Of a DNA stretch of 30,126 nt, positions 9,214 through 18,261 are shown one piece after another. Under the pieces are notes generated by a model. It saw only the letters and a list, made by a program, of their open reading frames with translations, had not been told where the DNA came from and ran no database searches. The position numbers and the translations under genes were made by a program. Source of the DNA: Prevotellaceae bacterium UBA5903 (GTDB taxonomy: Bacteria; Bacteroidota; Bacteroidia; Bacteroidales; Bacteroidaceae); assembly GCA_002431845.1 (NCBI GenBank), contig DJEH01000060.1, forward strand, positions 1 through 30,126, written 5' to 3'. The number at the start of each line of letters is the position of its first letter. The first letter of the stretch is position 1.

Positions 9214-10107
9214 TTAAATTTTATCCAACAATGCAATAATATGTTCCAATTCCTCTTCCGAGGCAAAAGGTATGGATATTTTGCCTTTACCTTGTTGCGA
9301 GCAAGTCATTTGCACCTTTGTACTGAAGCGTTCAGACAAGCGGTTGCGCAGTTCGTTGTACTCTTCAGGCAAGCGTTTCACACCTTTGTTTTTTAGTGTG
9401 TGTCGGCCGCTTTGCAAGGTTTCGCCATTGTTGAGGGCTTTAACCATTTCCTCTACTTGGCGCACAGAGTAGCCTTTTTCTTTTATCTCGTTAAAGAGCT
9501 TTACCTGCAGAGAAGGTTTGTTAAGAGCAAGCAACGCACGTGCGTGTCCTTGGTCTACTTCTTTGTTTTGCAAGGCTACTTGTACTTGTGCAGGCAACTT
9601 AAGCAAACGTAGGTAATTGGCTATAGTAGCTCTGTTTTTGCCCACCTTCTCAGAGAGTTTATCTTGTGTAAGGTTGTATTGCTCAATAAGGTTTTGGTAG
9701 GCAAGAGCAATTTCGATTGCATTGAGGTCTTCACGCTGAATGTTCTCTACCAATGCCATTTGCATCATGTTCTCATCGTCGGCGGTGCGAATATATGCGG
9801 GAATGGTGGTAAGGCCTGCCATTTGTGCAGCACGCCAACGGCGTTCGCCAGCAATGATTTGGTATGTATCATCCTCCATTTGTCGCAGGGTAATGGGTTG
9901 GATAATACCTATTTGGCGTATGCTGTCGGCGAGTTCTTGCAATGATTCGGGCGAGAATTCACGGCGTGGCTGATTGGGATTAGCTTTTACTTTAAAAACA
10001 GGCACTTCATTGATGCTTGAAGAACCACTGGTGTGAACTTCTTCCTCTGTAGAGATGAGTGCATCGAGACCGCGACCGAGCGCAGGGAATTTTTTGTGAC
10101 TTGCCAT
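9214..10107 (-). CDS. parB: Chromosome-partitioning protein ParB
   Basis: A 297-aa DNA-binding CTPase that loads on parS sites and spreads, working with ParA in chromosome segregation. The start region KKFPALGRGLDALI is the ParA-stimulating N-terminus. The ParB nuclease-fold region follows, with NPNQPRREF, the CTP-binding box GERRWRA (87-93) and ENIQREDLN (121-129). A helix-turn-helix lies at about 147-170 (TQDKLSEKVGKNRATIANYL), and a C-terminal dimerisation domain ends in LEHIIALLDKI. Length and motif order are normal. It lies downstream of parA with a 109-bp gap and upstream of the small secreted gene with 12 bp. I found no obvious parS in the window. Confidence 0.97.
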   Translation of the reverse strand: MASHKKFPALGRGLDALISTEEEVHTSGSSSINEVPVFKVKANPNQPRREFSPESLQELADSIRQIGIIQPITLRQMEDDTYQIIAGERRWRAAQMAGLTTIPAYIRTADDENMMQMALVENIQREDLNAIEIALAYQNLIEQYNLTQDKLSEKVGKNRATIANYLRLLKLPAQVQVALQNKEVDQGHARALLALNKPSLQVKLFNEIKEKGYSVRQVEEMVKALNNGETLQSGRHTLKNKGVKRLPEEYNELRNRLSERFSTKVQMTCSQQGKGKISIPFASEEELEHIIALLDKI

Positions 10108-10216
10108 GTTGTTAAGGATTAAGACTAAATTCTAAATTATTATATGTTTTGTTGTTGTGGACAGTGGATATATGTTTCAAGGTTTTTGCCTTGAGCAATA
10201 TACTCTCACCACATGA

Positions 10217-10981
10217 TTATTCGTTTTTCTTTATGATTTCTTTAGCTAAGGCAAGATGATTTTTTGCCCCAGTAGAGTCTGCATCATACAGAATTGCAGG
10301 CAATCCATGACTTGGTGCTTCAGAGAGTTTAACGTTGCGTTGTATAACCGTTTTAAAGACTAATTCTTGGAAATGTCGCTTCACCTCGTCGTATATTTGG
10401 TTGGCCAATCTCAAACGGCTATCGTACATTGTAAGGAGAAATCCCTCAATTTCAAGTTCAGGGTTAAGTTTCTTCTTTACAATTTTAATGGTGTTAAGCA
10501 GTTTAGATATACCTTCAAGTGCAAAGTATTCGCATTGAACAGGTATGATTACAGAGTTTGCTGCAGTAAGTGCATTTACTGTGATGAGTCCCAATGAGGG
10601 AGAGCAGTCTATTAATATGTAATCATATTCTTTGTCTAACGATCTAAGAAGTTTCTTTAGCAAATATTCGCGTCCCTCAAAATTGAGCATTTCTACCTCT
10701 GCACCCACAAGGTTGATATTTGACGGAATGATGTCGAGCCTATCAATATCTGTAGTATAGATGGCCTCGTGCACATCAACCCCATTAATAAGGCACTCAT
10801 AGATGGAACAATCTACCTTGCTTAGGTCTACGCCCAGACCCGACGATGCATTCGCTTGGGAGTCTGCATCAATTAGTAGCACTCTCTTTTCATAGGTAGC
10901 AAGCGAGGCTGCTAAGTTCATTGAAGTTGTTGTTTTGCCCACACCACCTTTCTGGTTGGCCAAAGCAATAATTTTGCTCAT
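10217..10981 (-). CDS. parA: Chromosome-partitioning ATPase ParA (Soj family)
   Basis: A 254-aa Walker-type ATPase that binds DNA non-specifically and positions ParB-parS complexes. The deviant Walker A box KGGVGKT (residues 11-17) carries the signature second lysine, K12 being replaced by Gly as usual and K11 and K16 kept. Walker A' is DADSQANAS (38-46), and the Walker B segment is YDYILIDCSPSLGLI. The length is typical of chromosomal Soj proteins without the HTH of plasmid ParA. It is the first gene of the minus-strand cluster, and a TAnnTTTG box lies 113 bp upstream of its start. No oriC-like features are visible beside it. Confidence 0.97.
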   Translation of the reverse strand: MSKIIALANQKGGVGKTTTSMNLAASLATYEKRVLLIDADSQANASSGLGVDLSKVDCSIYECLINGVDVHEAIYTTDIDRLDIIPSNINLVGAEVEMLNFEGREYLLKKLLRSLDKEYDYILIDCSPSLGLITVNALTAANSVIIPVQCEYFALEGISKLLNTIKIVKKKLNPELEIEGFLLTMYDSRLRLANQIYDEVKRHFQELVFKTVIQRNVKLSEAPSHGLPAILYDADSTGAKNHLALAKEIIKKNE

Positions 10982-11093
10982 GTTGTCAAGGAGTTAAAGG
11001 TTAAGGGATAGAAGGGCATGCTTTGAATAGCAATTGATAGATTGTGTGTTGCACCAGCATACGGCTATTTCAAAATCCCTATACTTTAGGCTG

Positions 11094-11101
11094 CAAAGTT
11101 A
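11094..11101 (-). promoter_or_regulatory. Probable -7 box for parA operon (TAACTTTG)
   Basis: Read on the minus strand this is TAACTTTG, matching the Bacteroidota TAnnTTTG consensus and followed by CAG. No clear TTTG -33 box sits 19-21 bp upstream. The start site would lie about 100 nt before the parA ATG. Confidence 0.5.
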
Positions 11102-11142
11102 AGAAAAAAACGTTGAATAAATCATAGCTGAACTATTTTTCG

Positions 11143-11150
11143 TACTTTTG
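11143..11150 (+). promoter_or_regulatory. Probable -7 box for surE-lpxB (TACTTTTG)
   Basis: TACTTTTG fits the TAnnTTTG consensus and lies 133 bp before the surE ATG. A clear -33 TTTG at standard spacing is absent. Confidence 0.45.
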
Positions 11151-11282
11151 CTTTGTGTTTACTTCTGTTATTCTGAATTAGTTTGTAAAAAGGTTTAATA
11201 TCTGTTATTAACTGCATACAAAACAGATTGTAATACAGCACTTTTCTATAATTATTAAAACATTTATCCCGACTTCTTTTTT

Positions 11283-12038
11283 ATGCGTCCATATCTGCTT
11301 ATTTCAAATGATGATGGTGTTGATGCTCCGGGCATCAACTTTTTGATTGATGCATTGCGTCCGTATGCCGATATACTGGTTATGGCTCCCGACTCTGCAC
11401 GTTCAGGATTTAGTTGCTCCATAACATCGAGCCATCCTCTTACTTATAAGGTGTTGAAAAAAGAAGAAGGACTCACCATTTGCTCTTGTTCTGGCACACC
11501 AACCGATTGTGTGAAGATGGCTATAAACTTGTTTAAAGATCGTCCGTTCGACCTAGTGATTGGAGGTATTAACCATGGGGATAACTCTTCGGTTAATAGC
11601 CACTATTCTGGTACGATGGGAGTTGCAACCGAGGGGGCTTTACAAGGTTATCCTGCGGTAGCTTTCTCTTTGTGCGACTATCGTATGGAGGCTAACTTTG
11701 AGCCATTGCGACCTTATCTCATTGATTTTATGTTTAAGGCTATAGCTGTGGGAATGCCACCTTTTACGTGCCTAAATATCAACTTTCCATTGGCAGAGAA
11801 GTTTAAGGGTATCAAGGTTTGTCGTATGGCTCACGCGCGTTGGCAAAACGAGGTGGAACGGCGTGTTCATCCATACGGGGGAGAATACTTTTGGCTTGCA
11901 GGCGAATGCAAAGACCTTGAGCCTAATGCTACCGATACAGACCACTGGGCATTGGCCCACGACTATGTAGCTGTTACTCCTACGCAACTTGATGTAACGG
12001 CGCATGAGTTTATCAATGTGCTGAAAGGTGTGTTGTGA
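11283..12038 (+). CDS. surE: 5'/3'-nucleotidase SurE
   Basis: A 251-aa metal-dependent phosphatase that removes phosphate from nucleoside 5'- and 3'-monophosphates in the cytoplasm. The N-terminal metal site SNDDGVDAPG (Asp10, Asp11) opens the protein right after a short strand, as in the family. The loop DSARSGFSCSIT and the signature GGINHGDNSSVNSHYSGTMG follow, the latter supplying the Asn metal ligand. The ATG at 11283 places the DD motif at the conserved distance from the start. It lies 44 bp upstream of lpxB on the same strand, so the two are probably one transcript, a pairing common in Bacteroidales. Confidence 0.96.
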   Translation: MRPYLLISNDDGVDAPGINFLIDALRPYADILVMAPDSARSGFSCSITSSHPLTYKVLKKEEGLTICSCSGTPTDCVKMAINLFKDRPFDLVIGGINHGDNSSVNSHYSGTMGVATEGALQGYPAVAFSLCDYRMEANFEPLRPYLIDFMFKAIAVGMPPFTCLNINFPLAEKFKGIKVCRMAHARWQNEVERRVHPYGGEYFWLAGECKDLEPNATDTDHWALAHDYVAVTPTQLDVTAHEFINVLKGVL

Positions 12039-12082
12039 TATCACTAATATTGTTTACGTTGTTCTAAAAAAGCAGAATACAC

Positions 12083-13210
12083 ATGCGTTTTTTCCTTATT
12101 GCAGGCGAAGCTAGTGGCGACCTTCACGCCTCTCATCTTATGCAATCGTTGCTCAAGGTATGTCCGCAAGCAGAATTTCGCTACTATGGAGGCGAGAAAA
12201 TGCAAGCCGTGGGTGGCACGCTCTTGTGCCATTACAAGCAATTGGCGTATATGGGTTTTGTGCAGGTGTTGCTCCATTTGCGCACCATTCTTCGTGGCAT
12301 GCGACAGTGCAAACAACAAATAGCTGAATGGAAACCCGATGCAGTTATATTAGTGGATTATCCGGGCTTTAATCTTAAAATAGCTCATTATGTAAAAGAG
12401 CATAATATTTGTCCTGTTTACTATTACATATCGCCTAAAATATGGGCATGGAAAGAGCATCGCATTCGCAACATACAACGTGATGTAGACCATTTGTTCT
12501 CTATATTGCCCTTTGAAGTTCCTTTCTTTGAACAAAAGCACCATTATCCTATCACCTATGTTGGCAATCCAACGGTAGACGAGGTGGTTGCTTATCAGCA
12601 GTTGCACGGACAGCCACAACCAGATGGTAAGACCATTGCGTTGTTGCCTGGTTCGCGTAGACAAGAGATTAAAGACAACTTAAGCCGTATGCTTCAAGCA
12701 GCCACTCCTTTTGTTAGCTATCGAGTAGTTGTGGCTATGGCTCCCTCGGTCGAAGAGAACTTTTATCGTGAAATAGTTGCAAACACACTCATTGATAGCA
12801 ATCGCGTAAGTTTTGTTAGTAATCGTACCTACGAGCTATTGTCTCATGCCACGCTTGCGCTCGTTACAAGCGGCACAGCCACTCTTGAGACGGCTATGTT
12901 TGGTGTGCCACAAGTGGTGTGCTACTATATGCGGGCAGGGTGGTTTATATCGCGCGTCCGTCCTTATTTCTTAAAAGTACCTTACATTTCTTTGGTCAAT
13001 TTGATTGCTGATAGCGAGGTGGTGCCCGAACTTGTGGCAAGCGATATGAATGTGTCCTTACTTACTCAACACATGCAAAAGCTTTTACCACAAAATTCCC
13101 CCGAACGCCTTGCTCAATTGCGTGGATACACCAAAATAAAGGTTATATTAGGGCAGCCAGGAGCACCGATGAGAACTGCTGAAGAGATTATTAGGCAATT
13201 GAACAAATAA
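12083..13210 (+). CDS. lpxB: Lipid-A-disaccharide synthase
   Basis: A 375-aa GT19 family glycosyltransferase that joins UDP-2,3-diacylglucosamine to lipid X, making the lipid A disaccharide at the inner face of the inner membrane. Family motifs include GEASGDLHASHLM (residues 8-20), YYISPKIWAWKEHRI, the donor-site segment LLPGSRRQEIKDNL, and the late VTSGTATLETAMFGVPQVVCY. The length is close to the usual 380. The ATG at 12083 starts directly at the first strand. The stop codon is immediately followed by the 13211-13248 palindrome. Its presence indicates a lipid-A-bearing Gram-negative outer membrane. Confidence 0.97.
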   Translation: MRFFLIAGEASGDLHASHLMQSLLKVCPQAEFRYYGGEKMQAVGGTLLCHYKQLAYMGFVQVLLHLRTILRGMRQCKQQIAEWKPDAVILVDYPGFNLKIAHYVKEHNICPVYYYISPKIWAWKEHRIRNIQRDVDHLFSILPFEVPFFEQKHHYPITYVGNPTVDEVVAYQQLHGQPQPDGKTIALLPGSRRQEIKDNLSRMLQAATPFVSYRVVVAMAPSVEENFYREIVANTLIDSNRVSFVSNRTYELLSHATLALVTSGTATLETAMFGVPQVVCYYMRAGWFISRVRPYFLKVPYISLVNLIADSEVVPELVASDMNVSLLTQHMQKLLPQNSPERLAQLRGYTKIKVILGQPGAPMRTAEEIIRQLNK

Positions 13211-13248
13211 TAAGTAGGTATTCAAAATTAATTTTGAACACCTACTTA
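13211..13248. repeat. 38-bp dispersed palindrome / hairpin after lpxB
   Basis: The arms TAAGTAGGT-A-TTCAAAAT and ATTTTGAA-C-ACCTACTTA are complementary except for one A/C pair, with only TA at the centre. The right arm recurs exactly at 1-18, and a relative with TAAGTAAGT ends lies at 28054-28092. Its position directly after a stop codon suggests a terminator-like element. Confidence 0.75.
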
Positions 13249-13277
13249 ACGATTGAGCCTGCATCTGCAGAAATAAA

Positions 13278-13321
13278 AAACAAAACAGAGTTGAACCATT
13301 TGGCTCAACTCTGTTTTGTTT
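13278..13321. terminator. Bidirectional terminator between lpxB and asd
   Basis: A perfect 17-bp stem joins 13278-13294 (AAACAAAACAGAGTTGA) and 13305-13321 around a 10-nt loop. A/T-rich stem ends serve as U-tracts on both strands. It separates convergent lpxB (+) and asd (-). Confidence 0.92.
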
Positions 13322-13337
13322 CTATGTAATTATGTTT

Positions 13338-14348
13338 TTATTTCACATCCTTTACCTTGATGAGGTATTCGGCAATCTGTACTGCATTGAGTGCAGCTCC
13401 TTTACGTATTTGGTCGCTAACAAGCCAGAAGGTTAGGCCGTTAGGGTTAGCAAGGTCTTTGCGAATACGACCAACATATACGGGGTCTTTGCCTGCAAGG
13501 AACAGAGGCATGGGGTATTCCTTCTTTTCAGGATTGTCCATAAGCACAAGGCCTTCGCCAGCAGAGATAGCTTTCTTTACGTCCTCTACTTCGAGTGGTT
13601 GTTCAGTTTCTACCCAAATAGCTTCAGAGTGTGAGCGGAGCGAAGGCACACGCACACAAGTAGCAGAGGTCAGCACATCAGAGTGCATGATTTTGCGTGT
13701 CTCGTTATACATTTTCATCTCCTCTTTGGTGTATCCATTATCTTGGAATACATCAATTTGAGGGATAACATTGAATGCCAATTGGTATGCAAACTTGTTT
13801 ACTGTTACAGGTTCATTAGCCAATACTTGGCGGTATTGCTCCACGAGTTCGTCCATTGCAGCTTGTCCAGCACCGCTTGCAGCTTGGTACGAAGCCACGT
13901 GCACACGGCGGATATGGCTTAGGTTTTCGATAGCTTGTAGTGCCACTACCATCATAATGGTGGTGCAGTTAGGGTTGGCAATAATGCCACGTGGACGATT
14001 TAAAGCATCGGCAGCATTGCATTCGGGCACAACGAGGGGTACGTCTTCGTCCATGCGGAATGCAGATGAATTATCAATCATCACTGCGCCATATTTAGTA
14101 ATATCGGCAGCAAATTCCTTTGAAGTGCCTGCACCAGCTGATGTAAAGGCGATGTCTACGTCTTTAAAGTCGTCGTTGTGCTGAAGGAGTTTTACTGTGT
14201 ATTCCTTACCGCGGAAGGTGTATTTTGTTCCAGCACTACGTGTAGAACCAAAGAGTAAGAGATTGTCGATAGGAAAATCGCGTTCGGCCAATACGCGGAG
14301 AAATTCTTGGCCCACGGCACCACTGGCACCAACGATAGCTACATTCAT
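13338..14348 (-). CDS. asd: Aspartate-semialdehyde dehydrogenase
   Basis: A 336-aa NADP-dependent enzyme that reduces aspartyl phosphate to aspartate semialdehyde, the branch point to lysine, diaminopimelate, threonine and methionine. The nucleotide-binding motif GASGAVGQEFLRVL starts at residue 7. The catalytic Cys128 lies in NPNCTTIMMV, and the acid/base histidine lies in RVPSLRSHSEAI. The length is standard for the bacterial family. The ATG (complement of 14346-14348) begins directly at the Rossmann strand. The gene is probably monocistronic, with a TAnnTTTG box upstream at 14477-14484 and the shared terminator 17 bp downstream. Confidence 0.97.
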   Translation of the reverse strand: MNVAIVGASGAVGQEFLRVLAERDFPIDNLLLFGSTRSAGTKYTFRGKEYTVKLLQHNDDFKDVDIAFTSAGAGTSKEFAADITKYGAVMIDNSSAFRMDEDVPLVVPECNAADALNRPRGIIANPNCTTIMMVVALQAIENLSHIRRVHVASYQAASGAGQAAMDELVEQYRQVLANEPVTVNKFAYQLAFNVIPQIDVFQDNGYTKEEMKMYNETRKIMHSDVLTSATCVRVPSLRSHSEAIWVETEQPLEVEDVKKAISAGEGLVLMDNPEKKEYPMPLFLAGKDPVYVGRIRKDLANPNGLTFWLVSDQIRKGAALNAVQIAEYLIKVKDVK

Positions 14349-14476
14349 ATTGTTTGTATAGAAGTAAGGAATATTTGTATACCACTTCCTTTTAGAAAGT
14401 ATAATACAAAAACTTCCTGCATATAGTTTGATTTCGTTTAAGTATAGAGCATGGTATTTGCTCTTTGTATTTGCTG

Positions 14477-14484
14477 CAAAATTA
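14477..14484 (-). promoter_or_regulatory. Probable -7 box for asd (TAATTTTG)
   Basis: The minus-strand reading is TAATTTTG followed by CAGC, matching TAnnTTTG, 128 bp upstream of the asd start. The -33 box is not clear. Confidence 0.5.
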
Positions 14485-14591
14485 CAATTTTTTATTGAAA
14501 ATGGTGTACATAAAGGCTTTTATGATTGTATAGACAATACAAGTGAATAAAAATTTGCAATTTTGCAGTCAATATGCAGTATTAACTGCTT

Positions 14592-16640
14592 GTGGTTCAC
14601 CCTTTTAAATCTCATTTTACCTTGATAACAGACCCTACTTGGATATTTTTGATAGTGCTTGGCATCATTCTTTTTGCCCCGATGCTGCTAGAGCGTTTGC
14701 GTATACCCTCAATAGTGGGCATGATATTCGCAGGCATACTCATTGGACCTCATGGCTTTGGGGTGTTAGAGCGCGACGGCAGTTTTGAGTTGTTTGGCAA
14801 GGTTGGACTTTATTACATTATGTTCCTTGCCTCGCTCGAGATGAACTTGCAAGATGTGCAACGCATGAAAGGGCGTGCTCTTACTTTGGGCTTGCTCAGT
14901 TTTGCCATACCTCTCACTTTAGGCTTTGCTGCCAACACCTTGCTTGGCTATGGAGTAGCGGCAGCCACGCTGATGGCTGCTATGTATGCGTCGCACACGC
15001 TCATAGCCTATCCCATAGTGTTGCGCTACGGACTTTCGCGCATTGCAAGCGTTAGTATAGCCGTGGGCGGAACCATCGTTGCCGATACGCTCACACTGCT
15101 TGTTCTTGCAGTAGTAGGTGGTATGTTTAAGGAGCATGTAACGGGGCTATATTGGGTATGGCTTGTTGTCAAAGTAGTGCTGTTAGGCTTAGTTATTGTG
15201 TACACCTTTCCACGCATTGGTCGTTGGTTCTTTAGACGATATGATGAGAGTGTTGTGCAGTATGTATTCGTACTATGCTTAGTTTTTTTAGGTGCAGGTT
15301 TGATGGAACTTGTAGGCATGGAGGGTATATTGGGGGCGTTCCTTGTAGGTCTTGTATTGAATAGGCTGATACCGCCATCTTCTCCCTTAATGAGCCATAT
15401 TGAGTTTGTGGGCAATGCACTATTTATCCCTTATTTCTTGATAGGAGTAGGCATGCTCATCAATTTGGGTGCACTTGTAGAGCATGGTAGCGCCATCATC
15501 GTGGCTTGCGTAATGGTAGCCGTAGGTTTGTCAAGCAAATGGTTGGCAAGTGCACTCACACAAAAGATATTCAAGATGTCGTCTTCCGACCGTCTTATCA
15601 TGTTCGGGCTTACAGGCTCGCGTGCCGCTGCAACATTGGCTGTAGTGTTGGTGGGATATGGCATTATTCTGCCCGATGGCAGTAGGCTTTTGGGCGAGGA
15701 TGTACTTAATGGTGCTATGGTGTTAATCCTTGTTACCTGTGTGGTGAGTTCGCTTGTTACCGAAAATACGGCACGTCGTATGGCAGTTAAACAGCAGCTT
15801 TCTGCTGTATCAGCCACCTCTGACAGTACTTCCTCAAACGATGAAAAACTCGACCGCATACTCATTGCCCTCAACAATCCCGACTCGCTTCCAGGCCTTG
15901 TAAGCCTTGCCCTCATGCTTCGCACGCCTCACACTGTGGCGCCCATTATGGCGCTCAATGTTGTGCTCGATAACAATCCCTCAGCCCGTCAGCAAGGCGA
16001 AGAACAACTTGATAAAGCAGTCAAGATGGCTTCGGCTACCAATTTGCGCATACAGCCCTACCAACGTTGGTCGGTCAATGTTGTAAGTGGCATATCGCAC
16101 ACTATGAAAGAGCGTGCCGTGAGCGACCTTGTGCTTGGCTTGCACCATAAAGTACGTATTTCCGACTCTTTTTATGGCAAATTGGGCACCGACTTGCTTG
16201 CTGCTATCGACCGTCAGATATTCATTTACCGCTCTACCATTCCGCTCAACACAGTGCAGCATATCCAGTTGTTAGTACCTCCCAAAGCTGAGTTTGAGCA
16301 AGGTTTTAGTCATTGGCTTAACCGCGTAGCACTTTTGGCGCAGCAACTCACTTGTGGCATTAGTGCCTATTCGTCGGGCGAAACACTCACGGCTATAGAG
16401 CGCTATTATGCCAAGGAGCAAAAGGGCATGCCTATGCTTTGCACCGAGTATAGCTTGTGGAACAACCTCATAACTCTTGCACACAACTCTCGTCAAGACC
16501 ACTTGATGATATTTGTATGTGCGCGTCGCGGCACCATCTCTCATCATGCTTATATGGACCATCTGCCCGACCAAATAGAGCGCTATTTCTCATCCAGAAA
16601 CGTGTTGCTTGTATATCCTGAGCAGCCGTTTGCTAATTGA
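14592..16640 (+). CDS. CPA2-family monovalent cation/proton antiporter with C-terminal regulatory domain
   Basis: A 682-aa protein. Residues about 15-395 form 12-13 membrane helices, starting FLIVLGIILFAPMLLERLRI followed by PSIVGMIFAGILIGPHGFG, the classic opening of the KefB/NapA-like CPA2 exchangers that swap Na+ or K+ for H+ at the inner membrane. The segment MEGILGAFLVGLVLNR is also family-like. The last 270 residues are soluble, with strand-helix elements starting DEKLDRILIALNNP, resembling universal-stress-type domains rather than a TrkA-N Rossmann domain. The start is GTG at 14592; the next in-frame ATG would remove the first helix. No partner gene adjoins. The transported ion cannot be read from sequence. 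Confidence 0.88.
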   Translation: MVHPFKSHFTLITDPTWIFLIVLGIILFAPMLLERLRIPSIVGMIFAGILIGPHGFGVLERDGSFELFGKVGLYYIMFLASLEMNLQDVQRMKGRALTLGLLSFAIPLTLGFAANTLLGYGVAAATLMAAMYASHTLIAYPIVLRYGLSRIASVSIAVGGTIVADTLTLLVLAVVGGMFKEHVTGLYWVWLVVKVVLLGLVIVYTFPRIGRWFFRRYDESVVQYVFVLCLVFLGAGLMELVGMEGILGAFLVGLVLNRLIPPSSPLMSHIEFVGNALFIPYFLIGVGMLINLGALVEHGSAIIVACVMVAVGLSSKWLASALTQKIFKMSSSDRLIMFGLTGSRAAATLAVVLVGYGIILPDGSRLLGEDVLNGAMVLILVTCVVSSLVTENTARRMAVKQQLSAVSATSDSTSSNDEKLDRILIALNNPDSLPGLVSLALMLRTPHTVAPIMALNVVLDNNPSARQQGEEQLDKAVKMASATNLRIQPYQRWSVNVVSGISHTMKERAVSDLVLGLHHKVRISDSFYGKLGTDLLAAIDRQIFIYRSTIPLNTVQHIQLLVPPKAEFEQGFSHWLNRVALLAQQLTCGISAYSSGETLTAIERYYAKEQKGMPMLCTEYSLWNNLITLAHNSRQDHLMIFVCARRGTISHHAYMDHLPDQIERYFSSRNVLLVYPEQPFAN

Positions 16641-16710
16641 CGAGAGATGGTATTAAGCTTAAAAAGTATTGGCAAACTTCACTTTATCAAAATCATTAAA
16701 TTAGTTATAG

Positions 16711-18261
16711 ATGGCAGAGAAAAACAAATATGGACAATATTTTACTATCAAGCTTATTGCAGACTTTATGGTGTCTTTAATTTCACATACTAAGGATTGT
16801 GATGTGCTTGAACCATCTTGTGGTAAAGGGGTTTTCTTAGATAGTCTACAAGAGCAACATTTTATAAACCTATCTGCATATGAAATAGATAGTACATTAA
16901 AAACAAATCATAATTTTGTAATATACAAAAGCTTCTTATCTGTCCCCACATCAGAGAAATATGATGTAGTTATTGGTAATCCTCCATATATACGTTGGAA
17001 AAACATTGAACCAGAATTAAAATTTGAATTGGAAAAATGTTCTTTATGGAATAAATATTTCAACAGTCTCTGTGACTATCTGTTTATCTTTATTTTAAAA
17101 AGCATTGAACATTTAAACGAAGGTGGAGAGTTAATATTTATTTGTACTGAATATTGGCTTAATACCACTCATTCTGCCACATTAAGGAATTATATGTGTC
17201 AGCATGGGCATTTCACTGAAATATATCATTTTAAAGAAGCACCTTTATTTGAAAATGTAACAGCATCATTCATTATATTCAAATTTATAAAGAGTAGACA
17301 GAAAAAAGGCACAATTAGATTTTATAACTACAACAAACTCAAAGGTCTTCCTACTGCTAAAGAATTAGCAGACAGAAGCTGCTTTGATGTTGAAGATATA
17401 CCACACTTTCAAGAAAACAGCCGTTGGATCTTAGCTTCAAGTGATATTCAAGACAACTTGGCTAAGTTTGAAGCGGCATGTACCAAACCTGCTACAGATT
17501 TTTTTTCCACAAGTATATATCGAATAGGCGATTTCTGCGAAATCGGTAATGGTATGGTATCGGGTTTAGATGCAGCTTTTCAAATAGAAGAAACAGACAA
17601 CTTAAATGAAGATGAAAAGAATCATCTTATCACTGTGATGAAGGCTAAAAATCTATGTCCATACAAAAATAAAGATGTTACCAAATATATATTTGTACAA
17701 GAAAACATAAACGAAGAAATGTTTGCAACAAAGTATCCACACTTTGCAGCACACTTTGAGCCTTTTATAGATAAACTAAATAATAGATATAGCTATAATA
17801 AGGACATACCCTATTGGGAATTTGTATTTCCTCGTAACCAAAAACTATTTGAATGTAAAGATGCAAGAATTTTTGTACCTTGCAAAGAACGTATATCAAA
17901 TAAGAACTTCTTTCGTTTTTGCTACGCTTCGTCTGACTGTTACCCTACCCAAGATGTAACTGCTATATTTAAAAAGAAAGTGTGCAAAGAATCAATTGAG
18001 TATCTTCTAGCTTACTTAAACAACGAACGGGTATTTAATTGGTTAGGCTTAAACGGCATAGTAAAAGGTGCAATCGTTGAATTTTCAGAGGCTCCAATTG
18101 CAAGCATTCCCTATAGACCTATCAATTGGGACAATAGTCAAGAAGTTCAAATACATCACAATATAACCGATGAAGTTAGAAAATACTTAGATGATTCTAA
18201 TGATTATCATATAAGAATAATTAATAACCTTTTCGATACTTTGTTTTATGAACAACATTGA
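16711..18261 (+). CDS. Type II N6-adenine DNA methyltransferase (HincII-type modification enzyme)
   Basis: A 516-aa DNA methyltransferase that methylates adenine in the target of the adjoining endonuclease. The N-terminal KYGQYFT is typical of gamma-class enzymes (motif X region). The SAM-binding motif I is VLEPSCGKG (32-40), and the catalytic motif IV is NPPY (90-93), giving the gamma order I-IV-TRD. The C-terminal 250 residues would hold the target recognition domain. Length fits HincII-type methylases of about 500 aa. Codon and base use are much more AT-rich than in flanking genes, suggesting horizontal transfer. It overlaps the endonuclease gene by 14 bp, and no control (C) protein gene is seen. 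By inference it modifies GTYRAC. Confidence 0.92.
   Translation: MAEKNKYGQYFTIKLIADFMVSLISHTKDCDVLEPSCGKGVFLDSLQEQHFINLSAYEIDSTLKTNHNFVIYKSFLSVPTSEKYDVVIGNPPYIRWKNIEPELKFELEKCSLWNKYFNSLCDYLFIFILKSIEHLNEGGELIFICTEYWLNTTHSATLRNYMCQHGHFTEIYHFKEAPLFENVTASFIIFKFIKSRQKKGTIRFYNYNKLKGLPTAKELADRSCFDVEDIPHFQENSRWILASSDIQDNLAKFEAACTKPATDFFSTSIYRIGDFCEIGNGMVSGLDAAFQIEETDNLNEDEKNHLITVMKAKNLCPYKNKDVTKYIFVQENINEEMFATKYPHFAAHFEPFIDKLNNRYSYNKDIPYWEFVFPRNQKLFECKDARIFVPCKERISNKNFFRFCYASSDCYPTQDVTAIFKKKVCKESIEYLLAYLNNERVFNWLGLNGIVKGAIVEFSEAPIASIPYRPINWDNSQEVQIHHNITDEVRKYLDDSNDYHIRIINNLFDTLFYEQH

Larger units (their letters stand above)
10982..11282. other. Divergent intergenic region parA / surE
   Basis: 301 bp without a gene. 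It holds back-to-back Bacteroidota-type -7 boxes at 11094-11101 (toward parA) and 11143-11150 (toward surE). The remainder is AT-rich leader sequence on both sides. I see no riboswitch-like fold, repeat or parS-like palindrome here. Confidence 0.7.

Noticed and set aside
9214..11282. parS site near parAB
   Set aside because: No 14-16 bp palindrome with a CACGTG-like core was found there; CACGTG at about 13893 and in the 25.6 and 26.0 kb repeats lacks palindromic flanks.
12001..12082. Separate promoter for lpxB
   Set aside because: No TAnnTTTG box was seen in the 44-bp gap after surE; co-transcription is simpler.
14548..14565. Promoter for the antiporter (CAATTTTG or TA-N4-TTTG)
   Set aside because: Neither string matches TAnnTTTG exactly and no -33 box is in place, so I did not list it as a feature.
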